Part shown: piece after piece, positions 6,534 to 17,250 of the stretch | How the letters are laid out: every line of letters starts with the position of its first letter | Position numbering within the stretch: the stretch's first letter is position 1 | Source: Zoogloea sp. 1C4 | GTDB taxonomy: Bacteria > Pseudomonadota > Gammaproteobacteria > Burkholderiales > Rhodocyclaceae | Assembly (NCBI RefSeq): GCF_009469605.1 | Contig: NZ_SSXU01000004.1 | Span: 1 to 64,000, forward strand | Length of the DNA stretch: 64,000 nucleotides | Direction: 5' to 3' | Notes under the pieces: generated by a model | The model's database searches: none | What the model saw: the letters and a program-made list of their open reading frames with translations, nothing else | What the model was told of the DNA's origin: nothing | Program-made: the position numbers and the translations under genes

Positions 6534-9500
6534 TTACATGCTCCGCCGGTACTGACCACCCACGTCGTACAGCGCGGTGGTGATCTGGCCCAGGGAGCAG
6601 TACTTCACCGCATCCACCAGCACCGCGAAGACGTTGCCGTTTTCGATGACGGTCTCTTTGAGCTTCGCGAGCCACTTGGGCGCTTCCTCGGCGTTGCGGG
6701 CCTGGAAGTCGGCCAGGCGCTGGAGCTGGCTCTGCTTTTCGTCTTCACTGGAGCGGGCCAGTTCGATTTCCTGCTGGGCCATGCCCTTCGGGTTGAGGAA
6801 GGTATTGACGCCGATGATCGGGTAGGAGCCGTCGTGCTTCTTGTGCTCGTAATAGAGCGACTCTTCCTGGATCTTGCCGCGCTGGAAGCCGGTTTCCATT
6901 GCGCCCAGCACGCCGCCGCGGGAGCTGATGGCTTCGAACTCCTTGAGCACCGCTTCTTCGACGAGGTCGGTGAGTTCCTCGATGATGAAGGCGCCCTGGT
7001 TGGGGTTCTCGTTGTTGGCGAGGCCCCATTCGCGGTTGATGATCAGCTGGATCGCCATCGCCCGGCGCACCGATTCCTCGGTCGGGGTGGTGATCGCCTC
7101 GTCGTAGGCGTTGGTGTGCAGCGAGTTGCAGTTGTCGTAGATGGCGATCAGCGCCTGCAGCGTGGTGCGGATGTCGTTGAAGTCCATCTCCTGGGCGTGC
7201 AGCGAGCGGCCGGAAGTTTGAATGTGGTACTTCAGCTTCTGGCTGCGCTCGTTGGCGCCGTACTTGTTCTTCATCGCCACGGCCCAGATGCGGCGGGCGA
7301 CGCGGCCGATCACCGAGTATTCCGGGTCCATGCCGTTGCTGAAGAAGAAGCTCAGGTTGGGCGCGAAGTCGTCGATGTGCATGCCGCGGGCGAGGTAGCT
7401 CTCGACATACGTGAAGCCGTTGGACAGCGTGAAGGCCAGCTGGCTGATCGGGTTCGCGCCGGCTTCGGCGATGTGGTAGCCGGAGATCGACACCGAGTAG
7501 AAGTTCTGCACCTTGTTATGGACGAAGAACTCCTGGATGTCGCCCATCATCTTGAGGGCGAATTCGGTCGAGAAGATGCAGGTGTTCTGGCCCTGGTCTT
7601 CCTTCAGGATGTCGGCCTGCACGGTGCCGCGCACGGTGGCGAGCACCCATTCGCGGATCTTCTGGTATTCGTCGTCGGTGGCGTCGCGGCCGTTCTGGGC
7701 CTTGAACTTGGCGAGCTGCTGCTCCAGCGCGGTGTTGAAGAACATCGCCAGGATGATGGGCGCCGGGCCGTTGATGGTCATCGACACGGAGGTGGTCGGG
7801 TTGACCAGGTCGAAGCCGTCGTACAGCACCTTCATGTCGTCCAGCGTGGCGATGGACACGCCGGAGTTGCCGATCTTGCCGTAGATGTCCGGACGCGGGT
7901 CCGGGTCGCAGCCGTAGAGCGTCACCGAGTCGAAGGCGGTGGAGAGGCGATGCGCGGGCATGCCCTCGGACACCTTCTTGAAGCGGCGGTTGGTGCGGAA
8001 GGCATCGCCTTCGCCGGCGAACATCCGGGTCGGGTCTTCACCTTCACGCTTGAAGGCGAACACGCCGGCGGTGAAGGGGAAGGAGCCGGGGACGTTTTCC
8101 TTCATCAGGAAGCGCAGGGTCTCGCCGTCGTCCTCGAAGCGCGGCAGGGCGACCTTGCGGATCTTGCTGCCCGAGAGGGATTCGGTGGTGAGGATGGTGC
8201 GGATTTCCTTGTCGCGGATCTTCACCACGTACTCGTCGGCCGAATACAGCTCGACGGTCTTCGGCCACATGTCGAGGAGCTTGCGGCTGGTGGCGGTGAG
8301 CTCGCCGTCCTTCCACTCGATGAGTTCGGCAAAGCTGCCGGCGTCCTTCTTGCAGCCTTCGAAGAGCTGCTTGGAGATACGCAGGGCCTGACGTTCGCGG
8401 GCGACGCGGGCCTGTTCGGACGTGTGCTTGTGGTAGCCACGCACGGTATCGGCGATCTCGGCGAGGTAACGGGTGCGCTCGGCCGGGACGATGGCACGGC
8501 CGCGGCTGGAGGCCTTCACCGCCACGATGGGCAGCTTGGCGCCGTGCAGCTTGAGGCCCTTGGCGGCGAGCGCCGGGGCCAGCGCCTGGTACAGGGCGGT
8601 CACGCCGTCGTCGTTGAAGCGGGCGGCCATGGTGCCGAACACCGGCATCTCGTCGGTGTTCTGGTTGAACAGCTCGCGGTTGCGCTGGTACTGCTTGCGT
8701 ACGTCGCGCAGGGCGTCTTCCGCGCCCTTGCGGTCGAACTTGTTGATGGCCACGAAATCGGCGAAGTCGAGCATGTCGATCTTCTCGAGCTGGCTGGCAG
8801 CGCCGAATTCGGGGGTCATCACGTACAGCGACACATCGACGAAGGGGACGATGGCGGCATCGCCCTGGCCAATGCCGGAGGTTTCGACGATCACGAGATC
8901 GAAACCGGCCAGCTTGGTGGCGGCGATGACTTCGGGGAGGGAGACGGAGACTTCCTTGCCGGTGTCGCGGGTGGCCAGCGAACGCATGAAGATGTTCGGA
9001 TGCTCGATGGCATTCATGCGGATGCGGTCGCCCAGCAGCGCCCCGCCGGTGCGCTTGCGCGACGGGTCGATGGAGATGATCGCAAGCTTGAGCTGGTCGT
9101 TCTGGTCGAGGCGGAAGCGGCGCACCAGCTCGTCGGTGAGGCTGGACTTGCCGGCGCCACCGGTGCCGGTGATGCCCAGCGCCGGGGTCTTGAGGCTCTT
9201 GGCGGCCTCGATGACCGCGGTCTTCACGGCGTCCGGGTAGGCGCCATTTTCAAGGCCGGTGATGATCTTGGCGAGCACGCGACGATCGCCCGACTTGAGG
9301 GCTTCCACCACGGCATCGGCACCCTGCGGGCCGGCGTGGGAGAGGTCCTGGTCGCACTTCTCGACGAGGTCGTTGATCATGCCCTGCAGGCCCAGCACCG
9401 CGCCGTCTTCGGGCGAGTAGATGCGGGTGACGCCGTAGTCATGGAGTTCCTTGATCTCGGCCGGGACGATCACGCCGCCGCCGCCGCCGAAGACCTTGAT

Positions 9501-9800
9501 GTTCTCGCCACCGTTCTCGCGCAGCAGGTCGATCATGTACTTGAAGAACTCGACGTGGCCGCCCTGGTACGAGGTGATGGCGATGCCCTGCACGTCCTCC
9601 TGGAGCGCCGCGTTGACGATCTCGCCCACCGCGCGGTTGTGGCCGAGGTGGATCACCTCGGAGCCGGTGGACTGGAGAATCCGCCGCATGATGTTGATGG
9701 ACGCATCATGCCCATCGAAAAGTGCTGCGGCAGTGACGAAACGCACCTTGTTCTTGGGCTTATAGGCGACGAGTTTCTTGGCAACGCTCAGGTCGGTCAT
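6534..9800 (-). CDS. icmF: Fused isobutyryl-CoA mutase (adenosylcobalamin-dependent) with G-protein domain
   Basis: Cytosolic enzyme that interconverts isobutyryl-CoA and n-butyryl-CoA by a B12 radical mechanism. The 1088-aa order is diagnostic of IcmF: an N-terminal cobalamin-binding domain with D29-G-H31; a MeaB-like GTPase chaperone domain with P-loop GTGGAGKSS (212-220), NKFD and ETSGIGQ; and a C-terminal mutase TIM barrel (about 560-1088, with [20 protein letters not shown]). Family length is about 1090 aa. A GGGGGAG ribosome site precedes the ATG. Related fused enzymes accept isovaleryl- or pivalyl-CoA, so the exact substrate is not fixed by sequence alone. A divergent AraC-type regulator starts 151 bp upstream and is a candidate controller. 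Confidence 0.95.
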   Translation of the reverse strand: MTDLSVAKKLVAYKPKNKVRFVTAAALFDGHDASINIMRRILQSTGSEVIHLGHNRAVGEIVNAALQEDVQGIAITSYQGGHVEFFKYMIDLLRENGGENIKVFGGGGGVIVPAEIKELHDYGVTRIYSPEDGAVLGLQGMINDLVEKCDQDLSHAGPQGADAVVEALKSGDRRVLAKIITGLENGAYPDAVKTAVIEAAKSLKTPALGITGTGGAGKSSLTDELVRRFRLDQNDQLKLAIISIDPSRKRTGGALLGDRIRMNAIEHPNIFMRSLATRDTGKEVSVSLPEVIAATKLAGFDLVIVETSGIGQGDAAIVPFVDVSLYVMTPEFGAASQLEKIDMLDFADFVAINKFDRKGAEDALRDVRKQYQRNRELFNQNTDEMPVFGTMAARFNDDGVTALYQALAPALAAKGLKLHGAKLPIVAVKASSRGRAIVPAERTRYLAEIADTVRGYHKHTSEQARVARERQALRISKQLFEGCKKDAGSFAELIEWKDGELTATSRKLLDMWPKTVELYSADEYVVKIRDKEIRTILTTESLSGSKIRKVALPRFEDDGETLRFLMKENVPGSFPFTAGVFAFKREGEDPTRMFAGEGDAFRTNRRFKKVSEGMPAHRLSTAFDSVTLYGCDPDPRPDIYGKIGNSGVSIATLDDMKVLYDGFDLVNPTTSVSMTINGPAPIILAMFFNTALEQQLAKFKAQNGRDATDDEYQKIREWVLATVRGTVQADILKEDQGQNTCIFSTEFALKMMGDIQEFFVHNKVQNFYSVSISGYHIAEAGANPISQLAFTLSNGFTYVESYLARGMHIDDFAPNLSFFFSNGMDPEYSVIGRVARRIWAVAMKNKYGANERSQKLKYHIQTSGRSLHAQEMDFNDIRTTLQALIAIYDNCNSLHTNAYDEAITTPTEESVRRAMAIQLIINREWGLANNENPNQGAFIIEELTDLVEEAVLKEFEAISSRGGVLGAMETGFQRGKIQEESLYYEHKKHDGSYPIIGVNTFLNPKGMAQQEIELARSSEDEKQSQLQRLADFQARNAEEAPKWLAKLKETVIENGNVFAVLVDAVKYCSLGQITTALYDVGGQYRRSM

Positions 9801-9951
9801 GCTGTCTCCCCCAACTCATGTTTATCAGTCCTTGAATGGTAGAAGGCCGCCCACGCCTTTGCCATTGCCGTTGTCGACGGGATTCGTGCAAAATCCGCCA
9901 AACGGCAGGCAGCATCGCCAGCCCTGACTCCACCGGATCGGAGAACCCCCT

Positions 9952-11013
9952 TTGGCAAGCTCCGCAGCCCGCAAACGCACAAGCGTATCAATGGGTTTCG
10001 TCACCGGAATGCTTTCCGGAATGCTGCGTCGCAATATCGACCCAGCCCCCCACCTGGCCGGACTCGACATCGATCTTGCAGACGCGGCCAGTCGGGTGCC
10101 GGTCGACCGCTACGCAACCCTCTACAACCGGATCATCGCCGCCCTCGATGACGAAGGCTTCGGGCTGTTTTCCGGCAGCATGCGGCCGGGCAGTTTCGAG
10201 TTCCTGTGCCGCGGCATGCTCGGCGCCCCGACCCTCGCCGACGCCCTCGACCGCGCCCGGCGTTTCCTGTCCATCGTGCTGCCCGATCTGGCGGTGAGCA
10301 TCGAACGCCGCGACACCCGGGCCGAGCTGCACATCGTCGAATCCGCGCCCCTCACCGCCCACCCGGACGACCCGGCGCGGGTGTTCGCCTTCGAGTGGCT
10401 GCTGCGCCTCCTCCACAGCCTGTCGTGCTGGCTGGCCGGGCGCGGGCTGGCGCTGGATTCGGTGGATTTCCCGTTCAGCCGCCCGGACCACGCCGACGAC
10501 TACGTGCTGGTCTATACCGAACGCTCCAGCTTCGTCGGCGGGCAGCGCCTCACCGCCCACTTCAACGCCACCCTGCTGGACCTGCCGATCCGCCGCGATG
10601 AGGCCGCCCTCGCCAGCTTCCTCGAAGGCGCGCCGGGCCGCATCAGCATGCTCTACCGGCGCGACCGGGCCACCGTGCTGCGCGTGCGTGACCTGATCCG
10701 CGACGCCCTGCCGGCGAGCCTGTCGCAGGACGACGTGGCGAGCCGCCTGCACATGTCGCCGCGCACCCTGCACCGCCGCCTCGAAGAAGAAGGGGCAAGC
10801 TTCCGCGGCATCAAGGAAGCCCTGCGCCGGGACATCGCCCTGGCCCGCCTCACCAAGACCCGCCAGCCCATCGCCCAGGTGGCCGCCGACCTGGGCTACG
10901 CCGACACCTCGGCCTTCTACCGCGCCTTCACCGGCTGGACTGGCATGTCGCCCGAACGCTACCGACGGCAACTCGCCGGCCAAAGCCACGAAAAACGCGG
11001 CGACCCGTCCTAG
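9952..11013 (+). CDS. AraC-family transcriptional regulator
   Basis: 353 aa. The N-terminal 200 residues resemble the arabinose-binding-like (OruR/ArgR-type) ligand domain. The C-terminal 100 residues carry the double HTH (LSQDDVASRLHMSPRTLHRRL and IAQVAADLGYADTSAFYRAF). I chose a TTG start because GGAGA lies 8 nt upstream; an in-frame ATG at 9991 is the alternative. It is divergent from icmF across a short gap, the usual arrangement for a local regulator, so control of branched-chain or short-chain acyl-CoA metabolism is a reasonable inference. The next gene begins 29 bp after its stop. Confidence 0.85.
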   Translation: MASSAARKRTSVSMGFVTGMLSGMLRRNIDPAPHLAGLDIDLADAASRVPVDRYATLYNRIIAALDDEGFGLFSGSMRPGSFEFLCRGMLGAPTLADALDRARRFLSIVLPDLAVSIERRDTRAELHIVESAPLTAHPDDPARVFAFEWLLRLLHSLSCWLAGRGLALDSVDFPFSRPDHADDYVLVYTERSSFVGGQRLTAHFNATLLDLPIRRDEAALASFLEGAPGRISMLYRRDRATVLRVRDLIRDALPASLSQDDVASRLHMSPRTLHRRLEEEGASFRGIKEALRRDIALARLTKTRQPIAQVAADLGYADTSAFYRAFTGWTGMSPERYRRQLAGQSHEKRGDPS

Positions 11014-11042
11014 AATTGCGTCATCCGTCCGTCCGCCACATC

Positions 11043-13139
11043 ATGCCTCCTCCCCCACCTCTGACCGACGCCCTCGTCCGCGAAGCGGAGTCGCTGCTGC
11101 TCGGCCTGCTGCGCAACGACCTCATCGGCGTCTACGTCATCCAGGATCACGTGCTCCGCTACGCCAACCGGCGCTTTGCCGAGATGTTCGGCTATACCCC
11201 GGACGACATCAGCAACCAACCGGCGCTCGAGCAGTTCGTCGCGCCCCACGACCGGGAGCGGGTGCTCGCCAACGTGGCCCGGCGCATCCGCGGCGAAGCC
11301 AGCACGGCCCACTACACCTTCCGCGGCAAGCACCGCGACGGCCGCACCCTGGAGATGGAGGTCTTCGGCAACCGCACCCAGCTCGAAGGCCGCCCGGCGA
11401 TCATCGGCCTGATGCTCGACATCACCGCCCGCAAGGCCGCCGAACAGACCACCGTCGAGCAGCTGCACTTCATCGGCCAGCTGCTCGAGGCCATCCCCAG
11501 CCCCGTGTTCTTCAAGGACGATCAGGCCCGCTACCTGGGCTGCAACAAGGCCTTCGAGACCTACATCGGCCGCCAGCGGGGCGAGCTCATCGGACGCTCC
11601 GTGTTCGACATCTCCCCGCCCGAGCTGGCCGCCCGCTACCACGAGGCCGACCAGCAGCTCTTCGACCACCCCGGCGTGCAGACCTACGAAGCCTCCGTCG
11701 AATCCACCGACGGCATGCGCAAGGAAGTCATCTTCAACAAGGCCACCTGGCTGCGCTCCGACGGCAGCGTGGGCGGCCTCGTCGGCGTCATCACCGACAT
11801 CACCGACCGCAAGCAGACCGAAGCCCTGATCTGGATGCAGGCCAACTACGACCCGCTCACCGGCCTGCCCAACCGGCGCCTCCTCAACGACCGCCTCGCC
11901 GAGCAGATCAAGCGCGCCCAGCGCGACCAGGGCAGCCTGGCCGTGCTCTTCATCGACCTGGACCGCTTCAAGGAAGTGAACGACGCCCTCGGCCACGAAG
12001 CGGGCGACCAGCTGCTGATGGAAGCCGCCCGCCGCGTGGTGGGCTGCGTGCGCGGCACCGACACCGTGGCCCGCCAGGGCGGCGACGAATTCACCGTGCT
12101 GCTGCCCGGCCTGTCCGAGCGGGCGCCCATCGAGCGCATCGCCGAAGACATCATCCTGGCCCTCACCGAGCCCTTCCAGCTGGGTAACGAGCAGGCCTAC
12201 GTCTCCGCCAGCATCGGCATCACCCTCTTCCCCCAGGACGCCGACAACCCCGTCGCGATCCTCAAGCAGGCCGACCAGGCCATGTACCACGCCAAGGAAG
12301 AAGGGCGTAACCGCTTCTCGTACTTCTCGCCCGCCATGCAGGAGCGCGCCATGCTGCGCGTGCAGCTGGGCAAGGACCTTCGCGCCGCCCTCGCCGAGCG
12401 CCAGCTCAGCCTGCAGTTCCAGCCCATCCCCAGCCTGTGCAGCGGCAGCATCCACAAGGCCGAAGCCCTGCTGCGCTGGACCCACCCCCAGCGCGGCCCG
12501 GTGCCCCCGGCCGAGTTCATTCCGGTGGCCGAAGAGCTCGGCCTCATCGACGCCATCGGCGCCTGGGTGTTCCGTCAGGCGGTGGCCACCGTCGCCCGCT
12601 GGCGCGACATGCAGCCCGCGGGCGCGACCGACGAGGTGCAGATCACCGTCAACGCCTCGCCCCGCCAGTTCGCCACCGGCACCTCGCTCGAAGTGCTGCT
12701 CGACGAGCTCGACCGTCGCAAACTGCCCGGCAGCTGCATCGCGCTGGAGATCACCGAAGGCCTGCTGCTCGACGAGCGCCCCACCGTCACCGCCCAGCTC
12801 GCCCGCCTCTCCGCGGCCGGCATCCAGATTTCCCTCGACGACTTCGGCACCGGTTACTCGGCGATGGCCTACCTCAAGCGGATGGACATCCACACCCTCA
12901 AGATCGACCGCTCCTTCATCCGCGACCTCACCACCGACCCGAGCGACCTCGCCATCACCGAGGCCATCATCGCCATGGCCCACAAGCTCGGGCTGGAGGT
13001 GGTGGCCGAAGGCGTCGAGACCGAAGCCCAGCGCGACTGCCTCATCGCCGCCCACTGCGACTACGGTCAGGGCTACCTGTTCGCCCGCCCGATGCCCGAG
13101 GACGCCTTCCTCGAACTCATCGCCTGCCAGCCCGCATGA
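11043..13139 (+). CDS. PAS-PAS-GGDEF-EAL cyclic di-GMP signalling protein
   Basis: 698 aa, predicted cytosolic. Two PAS domains (about residues 20-140 and 145-265), then a GGDEF domain with an intact GGDEF signature near residue 345, then an EAL domain with EALLR near 473 and DDFGTGYS. Both the synthase and hydrolase signatures look intact, so the net activity cannot be predicted. I prefer the ATG at 11043 over an upstream in-frame TTG at 11016. The stop overlaps the next start by 4 bp (ATGA), coupling it to the hybrid kinase. PAS ligands are unknown; redox or oxygen sensing would be typical. Confidence 0.9.
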   Translation: MPPPPPLTDALVREAESLLLGLLRNDLIGVYVIQDHVLRYANRRFAEMFGYTPDDISNQPALEQFVAPHDRERVLANVARRIRGEASTAHYTFRGKHRDGRTLEMEVFGNRTQLEGRPAIIGLMLDITARKAAEQTTVEQLHFIGQLLEAIPSPVFFKDDQARYLGCNKAFETYIGRQRGELIGRSVFDISPPELAARYHEADQQLFDHPGVQTYEASVESTDGMRKEVIFNKATWLRSDGSVGGLVGVITDITDRKQTEALIWMQANYDPLTGLPNRRLLNDRLAEQIKRAQRDQGSLAVLFIDLDRFKEVNDALGHEAGDQLLMEAARRVVGCVRGTDTVARQGGDEFTVLLPGLSERAPIERIAEDIILALTEPFQLGNEQAYVSASIGITLFPQDADNPVAILKQADQAMYHAKEEGRNRFSYFSPAMQERAMLRVQLGKDLRAALAERQLSLQFQPIPSLCSGSIHKAEALLRWTHPQRGPVPPAEFIPVAEELGLIDAIGAWVFRQAVATVARWRDMQPAGATDEVQITVNASPRQFATGTSLEVLLDELDRRKLPGSCIALEITEGLLLDERPTVTAQLARLSAAGIQISLDDFGTGYSAMAYLKRMDIHTLKIDRSFIRDLTTDPSDLAITEAIIAMAHKLGLEVVAEGVETEAQRDCLIAAHCDYGQGYLFARPMPEDAFLELIACQPA

Positions 13140-15187
13140 TCGCCCGCATCGCCACGCCGTTCATCAAGCCCAGCTCCCCCGAAGAGCTGCGCCGCTACGA
13201 CCTGCTCCTCGCCGGCTTCGACCTGCTCGACCAGGCCATCGCGGTATTCGACGCCACGCCCAAGCTCGTCACCTGGAACAAGGCCCTGCTGCGCCTGCTG
13301 GATTTCCCCGAGGATCTGGTGCGCGTCGGCACGCCCTTCGAGGAGTTCCTGCGCTTCAACTTCCAGCGGGGCGAATACGGCAGCGGCGACGTGGAGCGCC
13401 TGATCGCCGAGCGGATGGCATCGGTGCGCGCCTTCCAGCCCCACAGCGCCGAGCGCACCCGCCCCAACGGCCAGGTGCTGGCGATCCGCGGCGTCCCAAT
13501 CCCCAATCTGGGTTTCGTGTCGCTGTGGACCGACATCACCGAACAGCGCCGCTACGAGCGCCTGATCGAGAGCCAGAACGCCGAGCTCGAAACCCGCGTC
13601 CGCGCCCGCACCGCCGAGCTCGAAGCCGCCACCGCCCGCCTCGACGCACTGGCCGGGCAGCTGTCCCGCAGCGAAGAGCGCCTGCGCCTCATCATGGACG
13701 CCATCCCCGCCCTCATCGCCTACGTGGACGCCGGCGAGCGCTACCGCTTCGCCAACCGCGGCTACACCGAATGGTTCGGCTTCGACCGGGACGCCATCGT
13801 CGGGCGCAGCATCGAGGAAGTCTTCGGCGCCGAGGCCTACGCCCAGATCAAGCCCTACCTCGACCAGGCCGCCACCGGCGAGCAGGTCAGCTACGAATAC
13901 TCCCGCACCAACGCCGCCGGCAAGCAGGTGTACGCCCGCAGCGCGGTGGTGCCCGAAGCCTCGGTGGCTGGCGGCGTGCAGGGCTACTTCGTGCTCTCCA
14001 TCGACATCACCGAACAGAAGGCCAGCCAGGCCGCGCTGATCCAGGCCCAGAAGATGGAAGCCGTCGGCCAGCTCACCGGCGGTCTTGCCCATGATTTCAA
14101 CAACCTGCTCACCATCATCACCGGCAACCTCGCCACCCTGCAGGACAAGCTCCCCGCCCACCAGGGCTACGAGGACTACCTCGCCCCGGCGCTCTCCGCC
14201 GCCCGCCGCGGCACCGAACTGATCCGCCGCCTGCTCACCTTCTCCCGCCAGCAGCCGCTGGAGCCCAGCCCGGTGGAAGTCGGCGCCCTGGTGCACGGCA
14301 TGACCCAGCTCCTGTCGCGCTCCCTCACCGAGCGCATCGCGATCCACCTGGAGCTCCCCACCGAGAAGCTCTACGCGCTGGTGGACCCGCACCAGCTCGA
14401 AAACGCCCTGCTCAACCTCGCCATCAACGCCCGCGACGCCATGCCCGAAGGCGGCGAGCTGCGCATCGCCGTGGCCCGCCGCCATGTGTCGGCCAGCCTC
14501 GCCCTGCTGGTCGAGGTGCCCGCCGGCGAATACGTGCAGTTCGATGTCTCCGACACCGGCACCGGCATCCCGCCCGAGCTCCTGCCCCGGCTCTTCGAGC
14601 CCTTCTTCACCACCAAGGCCTTCGGCACCGGCAGCGGGCTCGGGCTGGCGATGGTGTATGGCTTCATCCGCCAGTCCGGCGGCAACATCCGCATCCTCAG
14701 CACCCCGGGCAAGGGCACCAACGTGCGCTTCATCGTGCCGATGACCGCAGCCCCCGCCGCCAGGCCCGTCGCGCCGCCGCCCGAGACCATCGACCTCGCC
14801 GCCGAAAGCCGCCTGGTGCTGCTGGTCGAGGACGAGCCCGAGGTGCGCAAGGTGATCCGCCAGCAACTCACCGAGCTCGGCTTTCCGGTGATCGAGGCCG
14901 CCAACGGCTTCGAGGCCCGGGCCATGCTGGAGGCCGTCGAGGACATCGCCCTCCTCGTCTCCGACACCGTGATGCCCGCCATGGGCGGCCGCGAATTGGC
15001 CGCCGCCGCCCGCAGCCTTCGGCCTACACTGCCCATACTGCTGATCACCGGCTACGCCACCGGCGACGCACCGCCGGGCACGCCCGACATCCCGACCCTG
15101 CGCAAACCCTTCGACCGGGCCGCCCTCGCCGCCGCCATCCGCGGCGCCGTGGCGCCCTTCGCCCCCTCGGAGCCCACCGCCCCATGA
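13136..15187 (+). CDS. Hybrid sensor histidine kinase (PAS-PAS-HisKA-HATPase-REC)
   Basis: 683 aa, no transmembrane segment. Two PAS-type sensor regions are joined by a coiled coil (about residues 140-180). The HisKA motif GLAHDFNN has the phospho-accepting His near 316, the ATPase domain contains [19 protein letters not shown] and [12 protein letters not shown], and a C-terminal receiver domain has its Asp near residue 610 ([12 protein letters not shown]). The overall type resembles cytosolic NtrB-like hybrid kinases. The start overlaps the preceding GGDEF-EAL gene and the stop overlaps the following regulator gene, both as ATGA, so the three proteins are made together and probably form one pathway. 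Confidence 0.9.
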   Translation: MIARIATPFIKPSSPEELRRYDLLLAGFDLLDQAIAVFDATPKLVTWNKALLRLLDFPEDLVRVGTPFEEFLRFNFQRGEYGSGDVERLIAERMASVRAFQPHSAERTRPNGQVLAIRGVPIPNLGFVSLWTDITEQRRYERLIESQNAELETRVRARTAELEAATARLDALAGQLSRSEERLRLIMDAIPALIAYVDAGERYRFANRGYTEWFGFDRDAIVGRSIEEVFGAEAYAQIKPYLDQAATGEQVSYEYSRTNAAGKQVYARSAVVPEASVAGGVQGYFVLSIDITEQKASQAALIQAQKMEAVGQLTGGLAHDFNNLLTIITGNLATLQDKLPAHQGYEDYLAPALSAARRGTELIRRLLTFSRQQPLEPSPVEVGALVHGMTQLLSRSLTERIAIHLELPTEKLYALVDPHQLENALLNLAINARDAMPEGGELRIAVARRHVSASLALLVEVPAGEYVQFDVSDTGTGIPPELLPRLFEPFFTTKAFGTGSGLGLAMVYGFIRQSGGNIRILSTPGKGTNVRFIVPMTAAPAARPVAPPPETIDLAAESRLVLLVEDEPEVRKVIRQQLTELGFPVIEAANGFEARAMLEAVEDIALLVSDTVMPAMGGRELAAAARSLRPTLPILLITGYATGDAPPGTPDIPTLRKPFDRAALAAAIRGAVAPFAPSEPTAP

Positions 15188-15906
15188 CCACACCCGACAA
15201 GGACACGCCGCTCATCTTCGTCGTCGAGGATGAAGCCGACATCGCCCGGCTGATCGCCGGCACCCTCGCCGAATACGGCTTCCGCAGCGAAACCTTCGGC
15301 ACCGGCCGGGCCCTGCTCTCCCGCGCCCGCCGGGAGCAGCCCGAACTCGCCATCCTCGACCTGGGCCTGCCCGACATGGACGGCCTGCAGGTGCTGCGCG
15401 AACTGCAGGAGAACCACCCCTGCGCGGCGCTCATCCTCACCGGCCGCGACGGCCTCACCGACCGGGTGCTGGGCCTCGAGCTCGGCGCAGACGACTACCT
15501 CGTCAAGCCCTTCGAGCCCCGCGAGCTGGTCGCCCGGGTGCGCTCCATCCTGCGCCGCTACCAGAAGGCCCCCGCCAGCGAACCCGCCGGCCACAGCGCC
15601 GTGCGCTTCGCCGGCTGGCATTTCGACATCGGCCGCCTCAGCCTCACCCACGAAGACGGCCGCGAGGTGAGCCTCTCCGCCGCCGAGGCCGCGCTGCTCC
15701 AGACGCTCCTCAAGCGCCCCAACAAGATCCTCACCCGCGAGCAGCTCATCGGCGAACGCGAGCTCGACCCCTTTGACCGCAGCATCGACGTGCGCATCTC
15801 CCGCCTGCGCCGCAAGCTCGAGGACGACCCGCAGGACCCGAAGATCATCAAGACGGTTTATGGCGCCGGCTACCTGCTGTGCGCCAGCGTCGAGTGGCTG
15901 GGCTGA
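15184..15906 (+). CDS. OmpR-family two-component response regulator
   Basis: 240 aa. Receiver domain (residues 8-125) with acidic pocket E15-D16 and phospho-acceptor D59 in ILDLGLPDMDG, plus the conserved Lys in DYLVKPFEPRE. The C-terminal winged helix (about 140-235) contains LSAAEAALLQTLLKRPNKILTREQL and IDVRISRLRRKLEDDP. It is the third gene of the coupled signalling operon, so the upstream hybrid kinase is its likely partner, possibly through the kinase's own receiver domain. A terminator follows. Confidence 0.92.
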   Translation: MTTPDKDTPLIFVVEDEADIARLIAGTLAEYGFRSETFGTGRALLSRARREQPELAILDLGLPDMDGLQVLRELQENHPCAALILTGRDGLTDRVLGLELGADDYLVKPFEPRELVARVRSILRRYQKAPASEPAGHSAVRFAGWHFDIGRLSLTHEDGREVSLSAAEAALLQTLLKRPNKILTREQLIGERELDPFDRSIDVRISRLRRKLEDDPQDPKIIKTVYGAGYLLCASVEWLG

Positions 15907-15918
15907 TCGGCCAACAAA

Positions 15919-15950
15919 AAACCCGCCCCGCCTGAGGGCGGAAGCGGGTT
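15919..15950. terminator. Terminator between convergent genes
   Basis: Stem AACCCGC / GCGGGTT enclosing an inner hairpin (CCGCC / GGCGG), with an A-run on the left side that becomes a T-run on the minus strand. It serves the peroxidase gene best and can stop both convergent transcripts. Confidence 0.65.
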
Positions 15951-15972
15951 CGGGATCGACGCGAAAACAGCC

Positions 15973-16977
15973 TCAGTCGAAGGGCTTGGGCCGCGGCGTG
16001 GCATCGGCCGACGGCGGCAGGATCGGCATCGCAAACTGCGGCTGCTTGCCGGTCAGCGTCTTCAGGAAGGCCACGATGCGGGCGTTCTCCTCGGCGCTGA
16101 ACTTGCGGCCCAGCTGCACCCGACCCATGGTGTCCACCGCTTCCGGCAGCGTGTTGGCCGCGCCGTCATGGAAGTACGGGTAGGTGAGCTCCACGTTGCG
16201 CAGGGTCGGCACCTTGAAGTTGAAGCGGTCGGCGTCCTGGCCGGTCACCGCCACGCGGCCCTCGGCCGGGCTGCTGGCCTTGTACGGCTCCACCACGCCC
16301 ATCTTCTGGTACGAATTGCCGCCCACCGCCGGGCCGTTGTGGCAGGCCACGCAGCCGCTGTCCTTGAACAGCTTGTAGCCGGCCAGTTCGTCGGCGGTCA
16401 GCGCCTTCTTGTCGCCCTTCAGCCACTTGTCGAAGCGCGAATCCGGCGTCACCAGGGTTTCCTCGAAGGTGGCGATGGCCTGGGTCACGCGGTCGATGGT
16501 CACCTCGTCGCTGCCAAAAGCCTTCTTGAAGGCGCCGCGATAGCCGGGGATGGTCTTCAGGGTGCTCACCGCCAGGTCATGGCTGTAGGCCATCTCGCCC
16601 GGGTTGGCGATCGGGCCGCCAGCCTGGGCCTTCAGGTCAGCCGCACGGCCATCCCAGAACTGGGCCAGGTTGAAGCGCGAGTTGAGCACCGTGGGCGCGT
16701 TGATCGGGCCCTTCTGCCAGCCGTGGCCGATGGACGACTTGAGGTTGTCGCTGCCACCCATCGACAGGTTGTGGCACGAGTTGCACGAGATGAAGCCGGA
16801 CTTCGACAGACGCGGATCGAAGAACAGCATCTTGCCCAGCTCGGCCGTGGCCGGGCTGGCGACGCGGGCGGGGGCGATCGGCTGGATGGGCTCGCCGCCG
16901 GCGGCAGCATTGGCTGCCGACAGCGGGGCAAGCAGGCAGGCAAGCAGCGCAAGGCCGGGCTTGAATTCGAATTTCAT
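15973..16977 (-). CDS. Diheme cytochrome c peroxidase (CcpA/MauG family)
   Basis: 334 aa, periplasmic. A signal peptide (about residues 1-25, ending ANAAA) precedes two CXXCH heme sites: C65-NSCH69 and C209-VACH213. The SCNSCHNLSMGGSDN segment and GCVACHNGPAVGGNSYQ are typical of bacterial diheme peroxidases, which reduce hydrogen peroxide with electrons from small c-type cytochromes; MauG-like members instead oxidise proteins. The start at 16977 is supported by GGAG 7 nt upstream and gives a proper signal peptide. About 100 bp upstream is a copy of the 16-bp motif shared with rodA and the antiporter gene. Confidence 0.9.
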   Translation of the reverse strand: MKFEFKPGLALLACLLAPLSAANAAAGGEPIQPIAPARVASPATAELGKMLFFDPRLSKSGFISCNSCHNLSMGGSDNLKSSIGHGWQKGPINAPTVLNSRFNLAQFWDGRAADLKAQAGGPIANPGEMAYSHDLAVSTLKTIPGYRGAFKKAFGSDEVTIDRVTQAIATFEETLVTPDSRFDKWLKGDKKALTADELAGYKLFKDSGCVACHNGPAVGGNSYQKMGVVEPYKASSPAEGRVAVTGQDADRFNFKVPTLRNVELTYPYFHDGAANTLPEAVDTMGRVQLGRKFSAEENARIVAFLKTLTGKQPQFAMPILPPSADATPRPKPFD

Positions 16978-17071
16978 GGGACGCTCCAGTGGGTGATGAC
17001 GGCGCCCGACATGCCCGCCGAAAGCTGCACGACAGGCTGGGCCGGACAGCCTTTGATTATCCCGCGCAAAA

Positions 17072-17100
17072 CTTAAGCAATGCTTAAGCGATACCCGAAT
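17072..17100. promoter_or_regulatory. Shared 16-bp motif (copy A) with adjacent palindrome
   Basis: TAAGCGATACCCGAAT, matching 14 of 16 bases with the copy before rodA and 12 of 16 with the copy before the antiporter gene. It overlaps the palindrome TTAAGC-AAT-GCTTAA. It lies about 100 bp upstream of the peroxidase start and 150 bp upstream of the VOC gene. A regulator site is inferred from recurrence. Confidence 0.5.
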
Positions 17101-17250
17101 GTCGTCACCACCCGAAAACAAAGGCAAACCGGCCACCCATCGAAACACCCCGGGCGGCGCGACCCCGCCATCGGCACCGCGCCCCTTCCTCGCCCCGCCC
17201 CCCGCTCGTACAATTTCCGGTTCTGACTAAATAAACGAGGGAGAACAACC

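Noticed and set aside
6402-9842. A very long open frame on the plus strand opposite icmF
   Set aside because: Antisense frames stay open in GC-rich genes because of codon bias. The product is low-complexity, rich in Gly, Val, His and Asp, without any domain.
13073-13135. Starting the hybrid kinase inside the GGDEF-EAL gene
   Set aside because: The upstream in-frame codons read as an Arg/Pro-rich shadow of the EAL domain. The ATGA junction gives a sensible N-terminus.
11010-15193. Two long minus-strand frames opposite the signalling operon
   Set aside because: Compositionally biased shadow frames without recognisable domains; the plus-strand genes are clearly real.
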